Made by a program: the position numbers and the translations under genes | The notes under the pieces: model-generated | The model's input: only the letters and a program-made list of their open reading frames with translations | Databases searched by the model: none | What the model was told of the DNA's origin: nothing | Source: Symsagittifera roscoffensis | Lineage: Eukaryota; Xenacoelomorpha; Acoela; Convolutidae | Reading direction: 5' to 3' | NCBI RefSeq assembly: GCF_963678635.1 | Contig: NC_087062.1 | Span: forward strand, 41,556,395 to 41,616,394 | DNA: 60,000 nt | Shown: positions 33,051 to 45,472 of the stretch, piece after piece | Numbering within the stretch: position 1 is the first letter of the stretch | How the letters are laid out: each line of letters opens with the position of its first letter

Positions 33051-33670
33051 TTAAGAAATCCAGTTTTGGCCGAACAACTTTGAAATTTTTCTTAAGGCGC
33101 CTTTGGCGCCAATATATACTAAATTTGAGGGGGGGGGGGAGGGGGGGGGGGGGGGGCGAAAAAACGCGATTTTTCGGTCAAAACTTTTTTAAACCTAAAA
33201 GCGCCTTTTTTGGTCTATTTTTCAAAAAATTGCTTGCGGCGCAGATAATTTGGTCAAAATAGGGACAAAACAACGCTTTGGGAGAGCTCGAAAAATCAAT
33301 TTGGTCGACCTAAAAAAAAGGTCGTCAAAATTTTCGACTTTTTATTTTGAAAATCATAGATTCGCATCTGATAACACCCCATTTTGACCAAGTTTTCTGC
33401 GCAACAAACGAACTTTTAATAAAACAGGCCAAAAAAGGCATTTTGAGGAACTTTTTGGAAAATTTTGACCAAAAAGTCGCGTTTTTTTTTTCGACCCGCG
33501 CTCCCCCCCCCCCCCCCCCCCCCCCCCGGGAAAAATAGCATATTTTGGCGCCTATGGCGCCTTTAGAAAAATTCAGGTCAGTTAGCCGAAAAATGGATAT
33601 CTCAAAATAGAACAATTGTCGGCAGGCGGTCGAATCCCTGAGAAAAATCGTCCGAACCCACTCCCCCCTT
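33050..33670. repeat. GGCGCC-hairpin repeat with long G and C runs
   Basis: A G run (33,129-33,158, interrupted once) and a C run (33,505-33,527) flank about 350 bases. GGCGCCNNNGGCGCC palindromes lie near both ends (33,097-33,111 and 33,548-33,562), and the two halves are rough inverted copies (CCATTTTTGGC and GCCGAAAAATGG ends). It looks like a non-autonomous foldback DNA element. Other copies are at 34,440-34,825, 38,046-38,520, 42,831-43,300, 44,080-44,455, 52,050-52,365, 52,965-53,240, 53,570-53,845, and diverged ones at 55,240-55,480 and 55,730-56,060. Confidence 0.65.
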
Positions 33671-33966
33671 TCCACTCTAAATCAGCTGGTAGTCAAGATT
33701 GACGTCTTTTTCCCAATTTTACTCCGTTATTTGTTCCAGGTGTGTCATGTCTTCAAATTCGTTCCTACTTTTTTTGTCTTCCTCGAGGTGAAATTGTTCC
33801 GATAGGCTGAATTCTTCCACCTGGCCATGATCCTGGGAGTTATTTACATATTTTTCTCGAGACCGCTTCAGTTGAGGGATCAGGTTCATCTGACTAGTTT
33901 CATCATTCTACACTGTTTTCAAGGTTAGATCTTGTTTCAGGACTGTCCGCCCTCCCTTTCTTATTC

Positions 33967-34438
33967 TACTTCGACGTCCCACAAAACTTTTTTGACTCAT
34001 TCAGTTCTGTTTCACTTTTATGTGTAACAACAAACTCACTCAGGTGCGTTATTTTACTCTGTTTATGCTCGCTAAATTTACGCAGTACCACTGAAACGGT
34101 TTTTTTGTTTCAAAATTTCTGGCAAAAATATAGATGAGAACTTAACCATTTCTCCTCAGAAACTTGTCTATAGATACTTGATAGCTTTTTTTTTTCACTT
34201 TTGGTAAGTAGTGTCATAAATGAAGCGAGTTACTTGGGAAGTACCTGGGAGTTACTTCGACGTCCCACAAATCTTTTTTGACTCATTCAGTTCTGTTTCA
34301 CTTTTTTGTGTAACAACAAACTCACTCAGGTGCGTTATTTTACTCTGTTTATGCTCGCTAAATTTACGCAGTACCACTGAAACAGTTTTTTTTGTTTCAA
34401 AATGTCTGGCAAAAATATAGATGAGAACTTAACCATAT
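33967..34438. repeat. 286-bp period duplication inside each unit
   Basis: TACTTCGACGTCCCACAAA with about 185 bases after it occurs at 33,967 and again at 34,253. The same pair is in unit 2 (near 38,815 and 39,101) and unit 3 (near 43,599 and 43,885). Parts of it (CAAAAATATAGATGAGAACTT) are shared with the 0.6-kb array at 52.6-54.2 kb. Confidence 0.75.
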
Positions 34439-35164
34439 TTGACGCCCTCCTTCAGGGATTCGACCCCCTGCCGACCCAAAGGGTCCCCCCTTTGATACTT
34501 TTTCAGAAATCCATTTTTGGCCGACCGAACCTAAAATTTTTCTAAAGGCGCCTAGGGCGCCAATATATAATAACTTTGAGGGGGAGCGCGCGCCAAAAAA
34601 ACGCGATTTTTTGTCAAAATTTTTCAAAAAAGGCCCAACTGTTTTTTTTTTTTAAATTTGTCTGCGGCAGAAAATTTAGCCAAAATAGGGGCAAAACAGT
34701 GCTTAGGGAGAGCTCGAAAAATCAATTTGGTCGACCTAAAAAAAAAAAAAAGGTCGTCAAAATTTTCCATTTTTTTTTGAAAATCCGCCCCCCCCCCCTC
34801 GAGAAAATCCTAGATCCGCCCCTGATGAGAACATATTTTTCAATTGCTCTTATAAACGGCATTAAAAAACATTGAATCATCCATCACTTATCACTCTATA
34901 ACATGTTGATTTTTGCTGCAAACCACTTAGCTGCAGATGGTAATGGAAAACTAATTTAACAGTGAAAGTTGGTCAAGGTTATGTTACATTTTGGACCAAA
35001 GAAAGGACAAAAAACAGTCCGTGCGGGATGAAAAATTCCCTTTGCCCTGTAATTCTATAAAAATCAATTATTAAACGGTGACTGAGGCGGATTCAACAAA
35101 ATATATGTTAGGCTATATAACTTGAGACCAGGAACTATTTCTAGTAAAATCTAATTTTTTAAGC

Positions 35165-35480
35165 GATAACATCGTCCGCCTCTTGAGAAGAACCGGAGCG
35201 AATATAACGGGCAAACGGTAAGAGTGTCGGAAGATGTACGTAACAGAAAGGGACGAACGACGCCGTCTTTGCCGTAATTAAGATACACGATGCAAGATTT
35301 GACTACCCAAACGAGGTCACCAGTCTTGATCTCACGATGAGGTTGATTGCACCACTTAATGCGGTTGTTGAATTGGGAGACAAACTCCCTCAGTCAACGT
35401 GGTCAAATAACATTTGCGCTAACGAACTTGGTCCCGTTGTCGCACCAAAAAAACTGACGGTGTATTGCAGCGCACCCAGA
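35165..35480 (-). pseudogene. BEL/Pao-type integrase remnant (unit 1)
   Basis: On the minus strand one finds WCDNGTKFVSANVI (the second catalytic Asp region of integrase), then FVSQFNNRIKW, EIKTGDLVWVV and GKDGVVR, LLRTSS, in the order of the end of a BEL/Pao pol. The part between the catalytic region and FVSQF is missing. Frames are broken. The BEL/Pao call rests on the GDLVWVV...GKDGVVR pattern, which is characteristic of that superfamily. Confidence 0.6.
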
Positions 35481-35842
35481 AACGACAACTGTTACGATTG
35501 CAATATAAAAAGCTTGGTTAGTGAGGCAACTGAACAAAATTATTCATTTTTTCCGAGTTGCACCTTATATGGACCCTGACACTTTTTGAAGAACTGGTAA
35601 TCTCATATCATCATAAAAACTATTGCAACGGCACTTTTACACACGTCTTTATACAGTTAACTGTAGATGTACAATTCAACTTTTTTGAGTAAAAAGAAGT
35701 TAATGAAGATGAAAAACAAATAACCATGTTGATGATGAGTTCTCGTCACCAGCCAATTAAAAAACTATCAAAAATTGTTTTTATTCGCGAGTTTTGTTTT
35801 CATAATTGTTCAGTTTTTTTTGCTAATGATGCACAGGGGTGG

Positions 35843-36056
35843 TGTTGTGATTTGTTTTTAGTTTCTTAAAATGACCTTCGGTATTTTAATTAATACCTGT
35901 TAAACATTTTAGTTACGACCATTGGTCGATATGAACGGAAGTTCAGTTGTCCATTTTAACGAACTTAATTCAACTACTTCCTTTTACCGCTTTATCCTTT
36001 TAAGCTTATGTACATAACCTGTACATATAGAACCATAGAATTAGAATAGTTTATTA
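35843..36056 (+). repeat. Element III 5' LTR, unit 1
   Basis: 214-bp LTR beginning TGTTGTGATTTG and ending TTTATTA, identical in layout to those at 40,628, 45,473 and 51,831. GGTGG precedes it in all three units. Confidence 0.88.
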
Positions 36057-36799
36057 TGGCGCATTCAAATGATTCGAACGTGCGTGTAATTCCCCCCTGT
36101 TGGCCTAACCATACTCTAGAGCCACCGCATGCCTGGACCCAATGGAGCGACCAATTCCAATTGGCGATCATTGCGAAAGAAAATCTGGATTTAGAGAGCC
36201 TACATGGACCAGAGATACCGGAGACGCAAATTCCAATCTTGGAACAAGCAACAGGCAGCGAGTCGGACGCGGAAAAAGCCAACAGAGAGAGCAGGAACAA
36301 AAGCGCAATGAAACAGTATGAATCCGCCGAAGAGAAACGGATCAACAAAGAAAAGAGGAAATTTAATGGAATGAGACGAACGGAGGCGGACAAGAAACTG
36401 CGATCAATTTTATTTCTAGCCCTAGAGAACGAAGGAAAAAGAGTTTTTACACAAAAGAACCCGAGAGTCAAGATTCTAGCAATATCGTTTTCTGAGTTCT
36501 GGACTCTACTAGACGCAGCATTTAACAAACCGCCCAACACTACGTTCGAAAGATATAAACTACTAAATCGAAAACAAAAAGACCGCGAGTCGTACGAACA
36601 ATTCTGGGGAGCACTGACGGACCTGGCCAGCACGTGCAATATCAAGGAATCTGACGAGGCGGAATGGATAAGCGATATCTTCATTTGCAACATGACGAAC
36701 ACAGACACCCAGAGGAAGCTACTTTCACCTACCATAAGACCGTCGAAAGCACTTAATCAAGCCCTAGTCGACGACCACCAGTGTGGTATGTTATTTTAA
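36056..36799 (+). CDS. Element III gag, unit 1 copy
   Basis: 247 residues. The region FERYKLLNRKQKDRESYEQF followed by LTDLASTC is the typical Ty3/Gypsy gag capsid pattern (the FxxRxQxxGES-like core). A charged, Lys-rich helix lies in the middle. The ATG overlaps the last base of the LTR. A full-length frame on the opposite strand over the same bases is a shadow. The frame ends just before the zinc-knuckle region, which is in another frame. Confidence 0.82.
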   Translation: MAHSNDSNVRVIPPCWPNHTLEPPHAWTQWSDQFQLAIIAKENLDLESLHGPEIPETQIPILEQATGSESDAEKANRESRNKSAMKQYESAEEKRINKEKRKFNGMRRTEADKKLRSILFLALENEGKRVFTQKNPRVKILAISFSEFWTLLDAAFNKPPNTTFERYKLLNRKQKDRESYEQFWGALTDLASTCNIKESDEAEWISDIFICNMTNTDTQRKLLSPTIRPSKALNQALVDDHQCGMLF

Positions 36800-38045
36800 C
36801 CACCAGAAACTGACAAGTATGTCACGGTCATCGACCAACGGGACAACTTTTAAATCTTTTAGTAACCACAATCATATCAAAAAGGAACCAAGTTTAAACA
36901 TCGAAAGGAGTAATTCGTGCATGAAATGCGGGAATACATTTACGAAAAGGCACTTAAACGTTTGCCCAGAAAAGGACATAACCTGTAAAACTGTAATTAT
37001 AAGGGACACTTCGCCAAATTATGTAAATCTGGCAATAAGAGACCAACTGTAAATATTGTATCAGATAATTATGTAAATACCGAGAATTGTACATACTCAC
37101 CTCCGGAAAACTCGTGGATGGAAGAAAAAGAATCGTGCGAAGTTATAAATGCGTGGAACGAGTACGGACAGAGTGACGATGACGATTTCTCGGCGTTGAG
37201 TGTCAGAACTATTTACGACAATAATGGTCTCGAAACAAAGAAACTCCTGAACCTAGGCATCGGCTGGGATATGATTGTAAATATGACATACCTGTAGATT
37301 CAGCAAGCCCTGTAAGTTTTTTAAAACAGAACATACCACACAAAATTAAACAAAGATACCCGAACCTCAAGATACACCCAGTGGAGAAAAGAATAAAAGA
37401 CCTATACTGCGGATTCACCAATGATACGATCAAGATTTTGGGAAAAAATAATTGTCAAAACACAGTCCAATGGGTGGATCAGCGAAGAAACCCCATTCTT
37501 CATAACCCGCGGACACGAGCGAAACATCTTGGGGAACGACAATTTACCCAAACTGGGCATAGAAATAACACAGAGGAAATGCCCCCAACCAATCTGCATG
37601 GTCAATCAACCCACGCTCGAGAGTGAGTATAAAAACTTACCTTCTTTATCTGACAAAATTTTTAACGAGTTCAAAAACTTATTCACTAGAGTGGGGAAAA
37701 CACCTAACGATCGAAAGGTAACTCAATTTGACACACCTTTTAAACCAATACAGTCCAAAGGGAGAAGAGTTCCACTCCACTTACTCGCGGGAGTGAACGA
37801 GGAATTAAAAAGAATGGAAAAAGAAGGCCAAATAATAAAATTAGAGAAATGCGACAAAGATTGTTTATCAGCCCAATTGTAACCACTCGGAAAAAGATTA
37901 CTTCAATAAAACTGGTACTTGACTCTAAGCTATTAAATGATCAATTTTTTAAAAATAAGTATCAAATGCCGAACATCCATGAACTGATTGAAAACGTGGC
38001 GCTCCAAATTTTAGAAAAATCCAACGGGCGAGTGTGGTTTACTAA
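36783..38045 (+). pseudogene. Element III nucleocapsid, protease and RT start, unit 1 (cut by tandem junction)
   Basis: Broken frames: zinc knuckles (CMKCGNTFTKRHLNVC, then GHFAKLC in another frame because of one missing base), a protease-like site reading VDSASPVSFL (Asp-Ser-Ala where Asp-Ser/Thr-Gly is expected) near 37,290, pol linker 37,421-37,882 and RT start (IKLVLDSKLLN, KYQMPNIHEL). The RT is cut at GRVWFTN by the junction to unit 2. Confidence 0.8.
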
Positions 38046-39733
38046 CTTTTTTAAACCTAAAAGCGCCTTTTTTGGTCTATTTTTCAAAAAATTGCTTGCG
38101 GCGCAGATAATTTGGTCAAAATAGGGACAAAACAACGCTTTGGGAGAGCTCGAAAAATCAATTTGGTCGACCTAAAAAAAAGGTCGTCAAAATTTTCGAC
38201 TTTATTTTTTGAAAATCATAGATTCGCATCTGATAACACCCCATTTTGACCAAGTTTTCTGCGCAACAAACGAACTTTTAATAAAACAGGCCAAAAAAGG
38301 CATTTTGAGGAACTTTTTGGAAAATTTTGACCAAAAAGTCGCGTTTTTTTTTCGACCCGCGCTCCCCCCCCCCCGGGAAAAATAGCATATTTTGGCGCCT
38401 ATGGCGCCTTTAGAAAAATGCAGGTCAGTTAGCCGAAAAATGGATATCTCAAAATAGAACAATTGTCGGCAGGCGGTCGAATCCCTGAGACAAATCGTCC
38501 GAACCCACTCCCCCCTTTCCACTCTAAATCAGCTGGTAGTCAAGATTGACGTCTTTTTCCCAATTTTACTCCGTTATTTGTTCCAGGTGTGTCATGTCTT
38601 CAAATTCGTTCCTACTTTTTTTGTCTTCCTCGAGGTGAAATTGTTCCGATAGGCTGAATTCTTCCACCTGGCCATGATCCTGGGAGTTATTTACATATTT
38701 TTCTCGAGACCGCTTCAGTTGAGGGATCAGGTTCATCTGACTAGTTTCATCATTCTACACTGTTTTCAAGGTTAGATCTTGTTTCAGGACTGTCCGCCCT
38801 CCCTTTCTTATTCTACTTCGACGTCCCACAAAACTTTTTTGACTCATTCAGTTCTGTTTCACTTTTATGTGTAACAACAAACTCACTCAGGTGCGTTATT
38901 TTACTCTGTTTATGCTCGCTAAATTTACGCAGTACCACTGAAACGGTTTTTTTGTTTCAAAATTTCTGGCAAAAATATAGATGAGAACTTAACCATTTCT
39001 CCTCAGAAACTTGTCTATAGATACTTGATAGCTTTTTTTTTCACTTTTGGTAAGTAGTGTCATAAATGAAGCGAGTTACTTGGGAAGTACCTGGGAGTTA
39101 CTTCGACGTCCCACAAATCTTTTTTGACTCATTCAGTTCTGTTTCACTTTTTTGTGTAACAACAAACTCACTCAGGTGCGTTATTTTACTCTGTTTATGC
39201 TCGCTAAATTTACGCAGTACCACTGAAACAGTTTTTTTTGTTTCAAAATGTCTGGCAAAAATATAGATGAGAACTTAACCATATTTGACGCCCTCCTTCG
39301 ACCCCCTGCCGACCCAAAGGGTCCCCCCTTTGATACTTTTTCAGAAATCCATTTTTGGCCGACCGAACCTAAAATTTTTCTAAAGGCCCAAAAAATGAGA
39401 ACATATTTTTCAATTGCTCTTATAAACGGCATTAAAAAACATTGAATCATCCATCACTTATCACTCTATAACATGTTGATTTTTGCTGCAAACCACTAGC
39501 TGCAGATGGTAATGGAAAACTAATTTAACAGTGAAAGTTGGTCAAGGTTATGTTACATTTTGGACCAAAGAAAGGACAAAAAACAGTCCGTGCGGGATGA
39601 AAAATTCCCTTTGCCCTGTAATTCTATAAAAATCAATTATTAAACGGTGACTGAGGCGGATTCAACAAAATATATGTTAGGCTATATAACTTGAGACCAG
39701 GAACTATTTCTAGTAAAATCTAATTTTTTAAGC

Positions 39734-40049
39734 GATAACATCGTCCGCCTCTTGAGAAGAACCGGAGCGAATATAACGGGCAAACGGTAAGAGTGTCGGA
39801 AGATGTACGTAACAGAAAGGGACGAACGACGCCGTCTTTGCCGTAATTAAGATACACGATGCAAGATTTGACTACCCAAACGAGGTCACCAGTCTTGATC
39901 TCACGATGAGGTTGATTGCACCACTTAATGCGGTTGTTGAATTGGGAGACAAACTCCCTCAGTCAACGTGGTCAAATAACATTTGCGCTAACGAACTTGG
40001 TCCCGTTGTCGCACCAAAAAAACTGACGGTGTATTGCAGCGCACCCAGA
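39734..40049 (-). pseudogene. BEL/Pao-type integrase remnant (unit 2)
   Basis: Tandem-repeat copy of the remnant in unit 1, nearly identical, with one substitution near 40,069 just outside. Confidence 0.6.
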
Positions 40050-40134
40050 AACGACAACTGTTACGATTTCAATATAAAAAGCTTGGTTAGTGAGGCAACT
40101 GAACAAAATTATTCATTTTTTCCGAGTTGCACCT

Positions 40135-40566
40135 TATATGGACCCTGACACTTTTTGAAGAACTGGTAATCTCATATCATCATAAAAACTATTGCAACGG
40201 CACTTTTACACACGTCTTTATACAGTTAACTGTAGATGTACAATTCAACTTTTTTGAGTAAAAAGAAGTTAATGAAGATGAAAAACAAATAACCATGTTG
40301 ATGATGAGTTCTCGTCACCAGCCAATTAAAAAACTATCAAAAATTGTTTTTATATGGACCCTGACACTTTTTGAAGAACTGGTAATCTCATATCATCATA
40401 AAAACTATTGCAACGGCACTTTTACACACGTCTTTATACAGTTAACTGTAGATGTACAATTCAACTTTTTTGAGTAAAAAGAAGTTAATGAAGATGAAAA
40501 ACAAATAACCATGTTGATGATGAGTTCTCGTCACCAGCCAATTAAAAAACTATCAAAAATTGTTTT
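40135..40566. repeat. 216-bp tandem duplication private to unit 2
   Basis: TATATGGACCCTGACACTTT through CAAAAATTGTTTT occurs at 40,135-40,350 and is repeated at once at 40,351-40,566. Units 1 and 3 have one copy. Confidence 0.9.
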
Positions 40567-40627
40567 TATTCGCGAGTTTTGTTTTCATAATTGTTCAGTT
40601 TTTTTTGCTAATGATGCACAGGGGTGG

Positions 40628-40841
40628 TGTTGTGATTTGTTTTTAGTTTCTTAAAATGACCTTCGGTATTTTAATTAATACCTGTTAAACATTTTAGTTA
40701 CGACCATTGGTCGATATGAACGGAAGTTCAGTTGTCCATTTTAACGAACTTAATTCAACTACTTCCTTTTACCGCTTTATCCTTTTAAGCTTATGTACAT
40801 AACCTGTACATATAGAACCATAGAATTAGAATAGTTTATTA
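40628..40841 (+). repeat. Element III 5' LTR, unit 2
   Basis: 214-bp LTR, tandem-repeat copy of 35,843-36,056. Confidence 0.88.
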
Positions 40842-41584
40842 TGGCGCATTCAAATGATTCGAACGTGCGTGTAATTCCCCCCTGTTGGCCTAACCATACT
40901 CTAGAGCCACCGCATGCCTGGACCCAATGGAGCGACCAATTCCAATTGGCGATCATTGCGAAAGAAAATCTGGATTTAGAGAGCCTACATGGACCAGAGA
41001 TACCGGAGACGCAAATTCCAATCTTGGAACAAGCAACAGGCAGCGAGTCGGACGCGGAAAAAGCCAACAGAGAGAGCAGGAAAAAAAGCGTAATGAAACA
41101 GTATGAATCCGCCGAAGAGAAACGGATCAACAAAGAAAAGAGGAAATTTAATGGAATGAGACGAACGGAGGCGGACAAGAAACTGCGATCAATTTTATTT
41201 CTAGCCCTAGAGAGCGAAGGAAAAAGAGTTTTTACACAAAAGAACCCGAGAGTCAAGATTCTAGCAATATCGTTTTCTGAGTTCTGGACTCTACTAGACG
41301 CAGCATTTAACAAACCGCCCAACACTACGTTCGAAAGATATAAACTACTAAATCGAAAACAAAAAGACCGCGAGTCGTACGAACAATTCTGGGGAGCACT
41401 GACGGACCTGGCCAGCACGTGCAATATCAAGGAATCTGACGAGGCGGAATGGATAAGCGATATCTTCATTTGCAACATGACGAACACAGACACCCAGAGG
41501 AAGCTACTTTCACCTACCATAAGACCGTCGAAAGCACTTAATCAAGCCCTAGTCGACGACCACCAGTGTGGTATGTTATTTTAA
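40841..41584 (+). CDS. Element III gag, unit 2 copy
   Basis: 247 residues, differing from the unit 1 copy at a few positions only (for example RKKSV for RNKSA and ES for EN). Same capsid pattern and start as unit 1. Confidence 0.82.
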   Translation: MAHSNDSNVRVIPPCWPNHTLEPPHAWTQWSDQFQLAIIAKENLDLESLHGPEIPETQIPILEQATGSESDAEKANRESRKKSVMKQYESAEEKRINKEKRKFNGMRRTEADKKLRSILFLALESEGKRVFTQKNPRVKILAISFSEFWTLLDAAFNKPPNTTFERYKLLNRKQKDRESYEQFWGALTDLASTCNIKESDEAEWISDIFICNMTNTDTQRKLLSPTIRPSKALNQALVDDHQCGMLF

Positions 41585-42830
41585 CCACCAGAAACTGACA
41601 AGTATGTCACGGTCATCGACCAACGGGACAACTTTTAAATCTTTTAGTAACCACAATCATATCAAAAAGGAACCAAGTTTAAACATCGAAAGGAGTAATT
41701 CGTGCATGAAATGCGGGAATACATTTACGAAAAGGCACTTAAACGTTTGCCCAGAAAAGGACATAACCTGTAAAACTGTAATTATAAGGGACACTTCGCC
41801 AAATTATGTAAATCTGGCAATAAGAGACCAACTGTAAATATTGTATCAGATAATTATGTAAATACCGAGAATTGTACATACTCACCTCCGGAAAACTCGT
41901 GGATGGAAGAAAAAGAATCGTGCGAAGTTATAAATGCGTGGAACGAGTACGGACAGAGTGACGATGACGATTTCTCGGCGTTGAGTGTCAGAACTATTTA
42001 CGACAATAATGGTCTCGAAACAAAGAAACTCCTGAACCTAGGCATCGGCTGGGATATGATTGTAAATATGACATACCTGTAGATTCAGCAAGCCCTGTAA
42101 GTTTTTTAAAACAGAACATACCACACAAAATTAAACAAAGATACCCGAACCTCAAGATACACCCAGTGGAGAAAAGAATAAAAGACCTATACTGCGGATT
42201 CACCAATGATACGATCAAGATTTTGGGAAAAAATAATTGTCAAAACACAGTCCAATGGGTGGATCAGCGAAGAAACCCCATTCTTCATAACCCGCGGACA
42301 CGAGCGAAACATCTTGGGGAACGACAATTTACCCAAACTGGGCATAGAAATAACACAGAGGAAATGCCCCCAACCAATCTGCATGGTCAATCAACCCACG
42401 CTCGAGAGTGAGTATAAAAACTTACCTTCTTTATCTGACAAAATTTTTAACGAGTTCAAAAACTTATTCACTAGAGTGGGGAAAACACCTAACGATCGAA
42501 AGGTAACTCAATTTCACACACCTTTTAAACCAATACAGTCCAAAGGGAGAAGAGTTCCACTCCACTTACTCGCGGGAGTGAACGAGGAATTAAAAAGAAT
42601 GGAAAAAGAAGGCCAAATAATAAAATTAGAGAAATGCGACAAAGATTGTTTATCAGCCCAATTGTAACCACTCGGAAAAAGATTACTTCAATAAAACTGG
42701 TACTTGACTCTAAGCTATTAAATGATCAATTTTTTAAAAATAAGTATCAAATGCCGAACATCCATGAACTGATTGAAAACGTGGCGCTCCAAATTTTAGA
42801 AAAATCCAACGGGCGAGTGTGGTTTACTAA
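41568..42830 (+). pseudogene. Element III nucleocapsid, protease and RT start, unit 2 (cut by tandem junction)
   Basis: Same content, same zinc-knuckle frameshift and same truncation of RT at GRVWFTN as unit 1. Shared disabling changes show that the three copies descend from one dead insertion. Confidence 0.8.
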
Positions 42831-44793
42831 CTTTTTTAAACCTAAAAGCGCCTTTTTTGGTCTATTTTTCAAAAAATTGCTTGCGGCGCAGATAATTTGG
42901 TCAAAATAGGGACAAAACAACGCTTTGGGAGAGCTCGAAAAATCAATTTGGTCGACCTAAAAAAAGGTCGTCAAAATTTTCGACTTTATTTTTTGAAAAT
43001 CATAGATTCGCATCTGATAACACCCCATTTTGACCAAGTTTTCTGCGCAACAAACGAACTTTTAATAAAACAGGCCAAAAAAGGCATTTTGAGGAACTTT
43101 TTGGAAAATTTTGACCAAAAAGTCGCGTTTTTTTTTCGACCCGCGCTCCCCCCCCCCCGGGAAAAATAGCATATTTTGGCGCCTATGGCGCCTTTAGAAA
43201 AATTCAGGTCAGTTAGCCGAAAAATGGATATCTCAAAATAGAACAATTGTCGGCAGGCGGTCGAATCCCTGAGAAAAATTGTCCGAACCCACTCCCCCCT
43301 TTCCACTCTAAATCAGCTGGTAGTCAAGATTGACGTCTTTTTCCCAATTTTACTCCGTTATTTGTTCCAGGTGTGTCATGTCTTCAAATTCGTTCCTACT
43401 TTTTTTGTCTTCCTCGAGGTGAAATTGTTCCGATAGGCTGAATTCTTCCACCTGGCCATGATCCTGGGAGTTATTTACATATTTTTCTCGAGACCGCTTC
43501 AGTTGAGGGATCAGGTTCATCTGACTAGTTTCATCATTCTACACTGTTTTCAAGGTTAGATCTTGTTTCAGGACTGTCCGCCCTCCCTTTCTTATTCTAC
43601 TTCGACGTCCCACAAAACTTTTTTGACTCATTCAGTTCTGTTTCACTTTTATGTGTAACAACAAACTCACTCAGGTGCGTTATTTTACTCTGTTTATGCT
43701 CGCTAAATTTACGCAGTACCACTGAAACGGTTTTTTTGTTTCAAAATTTCTGGCAAAAATATAGATGAGAACTTAACCATTTCTCCTCAGAAATTTGTCT
43801 ATAGATACTTGATAGCTTTTTTTTTCACTTTTGGTAAGTAGTGTCATAAATGAAGCGAGTTACATGGGAAGTACCTGGGAGTTACTTCGACGTCCCACAA
43901 ATCTTTTTTGACTCATTCAGTTCTGTTTCACTTTTTTGTGTAACAACAAACTCACTCAGGTGCGTTATTTTACTCTGTTTATGCTCGCTAAATTTACGCA
44001 GTACCACTGAAACAGTTTTTTTTGTTTCAAAATGTCTGGTAAAAATATAGATGAGAACTTAACCATATTTGACGCCCTCCTTCAGGGATTCGACCCCCTG
44101 CCGACCCAAAGGGTCCCCCCTTTGATACTTTTTCAGAAATCCATTTTTGGCCGACCGAACCTAAAATTTTTCTAAAGGCGCCTATGGCGCCAATATATAC
44201 TAACTTTGAGGGGGAGCGCGCGCCAAAAAAACGCGATTTTTTGTCAAAATTTTTCAAAAAAGGCCCAACTGTTTTTTTTTTTTAAATTTGTCTGCGGCGC
44301 AGAAAATTTAGCCAAAATAGGGGCAAAACAGTGCTTAGGGAGAGCTCGAAAAATCAATTTGGTTGACCTAAAAAAAAAAAAAGGTCGTCAAAATTTTCCA
44401 TTTTTTTTTGAAAATCCGCCCCCCCCCCTCGAGAAAATCCTAGATCCGCCCCTGATGAGAACATATTTTTCAATTGCTCTTATAAACGGCATTAAAAAAC
44501 ATTGAATCATCCATCACTTATCACTCTATAACATGTTGATTTTTGCTGCAAACCACTAGCTGCAGATGGTAATGGAAAACTAATTTAACAGTGAAAGTTG
44601 GTCAAGGTTATGTTACATTTTGGACCAAAGAAAGGACAAAAAACAGTCCGTGCGGGATGAAAAATTCCCTTTGCCCTGTAATTCTATAAAAATCAATTAT
44701 TAAACGGTGACTGAGGCGGATTCAACAAAATATATGTTAGGCTATATAACTTGAGACCAGGAACTATTTCTAGTAAAATCTAATTTTTTAAGC

Positions 44794-45110
44794 GATAACA
44801 TCGTCCGCCTCTTGAGAAGAACCGGAGCGAATATAACGGGCAAACGGTAAGAGTGTCGGAAGATGTACGTAACAGAAAGGGACGAACGACGCCGTCTTTG
44901 CCGTAATTAAGATACACGATGCAAGATTTGACTACCCAAACGAGGTCACCAGTCTTGATCTCACGATGAGGTTGATTGCACCACTTAATGCGGTTGTTGA
45001 ATTGGGAGACAAACTCCCTCAGTCAACGTGGTCAAATAACATTTGCGCTAACGAACTTGGTCCCGTTGTCGCACCAAAAAAAACTGACGGTGTATTGCAG
45101 CGCACCCAGA
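44794..45110 (-). pseudogene. BEL/Pao-type integrase remnant (unit 3)
   Basis: Tandem-repeat copy of the remnant in unit 1. It has one extra A in the A-run near 45,077, a homopolymer length change. Confidence 0.6.
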
Positions 45111-45472
45111 AACGACAACTGTTACGATTGCAATATAAAAAGCTTGGTTAGTGAGGCAACTGAACAAAATTATTCATTTTTTCCGAGTTGCACCTTATAT
45201 GGACCCTGACACTTTTTGAAGAACTGGTAATCTCATATCATCATAAAAACTATTGCAACGGCACTTTTACACACGTCTTTATACAGTTAACTGTAGATGT
45301 ACAATTCAACTTTTTTGAGTAAAAAGAAGTTAATGAAGATGAAAAACAAATAACCATGTTGATGATGAGTTCTCGTCACCAGCCAATTAAAAAACTATCA
45401 AAAATTGTTTTTATTCGCGAGTTTTGTTTTCATAATTGTTCAGTTTTTTTTGCTAATGATGCACAGGGGTGG

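Larger units (their letters stand above)
33184..38045 (+). repeat. Tandem segmental repeat, unit 1 of 3 (4,862 bp)
   Basis: The unit runs from CTTTTTTAAACC to GTGTGGTTTACTAA and is followed directly by the next unit. It contains repeat-family sequence, the BEL/Pao remnant, a 5' LTR, gag and early pol of element III. Identity between units is very high, with a few substitutions and indels in homopolymers. The junction shows AA microhomology between the RT of element III and the GGCGCC repeat. Confidence 0.92.
38046..42830 (+). repeat. Tandem segmental repeat, unit 2 of 3 (4,785 bp)
   Basis: Same content as unit 1 but with two private changes: most of the second GGCGCC repeat is deleted (about 39,297 and 39,385-39,390), and a 216-bp tandem duplication is present (40,135-40,350 and 40,351-40,566). 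These differences argue against a simple assembly duplication of one sequence. Confidence 0.92.

Noticed and set aside
33347-33538. Small ORF ending in poly-Pro (and similar ones at 42,897-43,169)
   Set aside because: Produced by the C run of the repeat family; no coding character.
35992-36735. 247-codon open frame on the minus strand (also at 40,777-41,520 and 45,622-46,365)
   Set aside because: It lies exactly opposite the gag ORF of element III, has Ser/Leu/Phe-rich low-quality composition and no domain. It is a shadow of gag.
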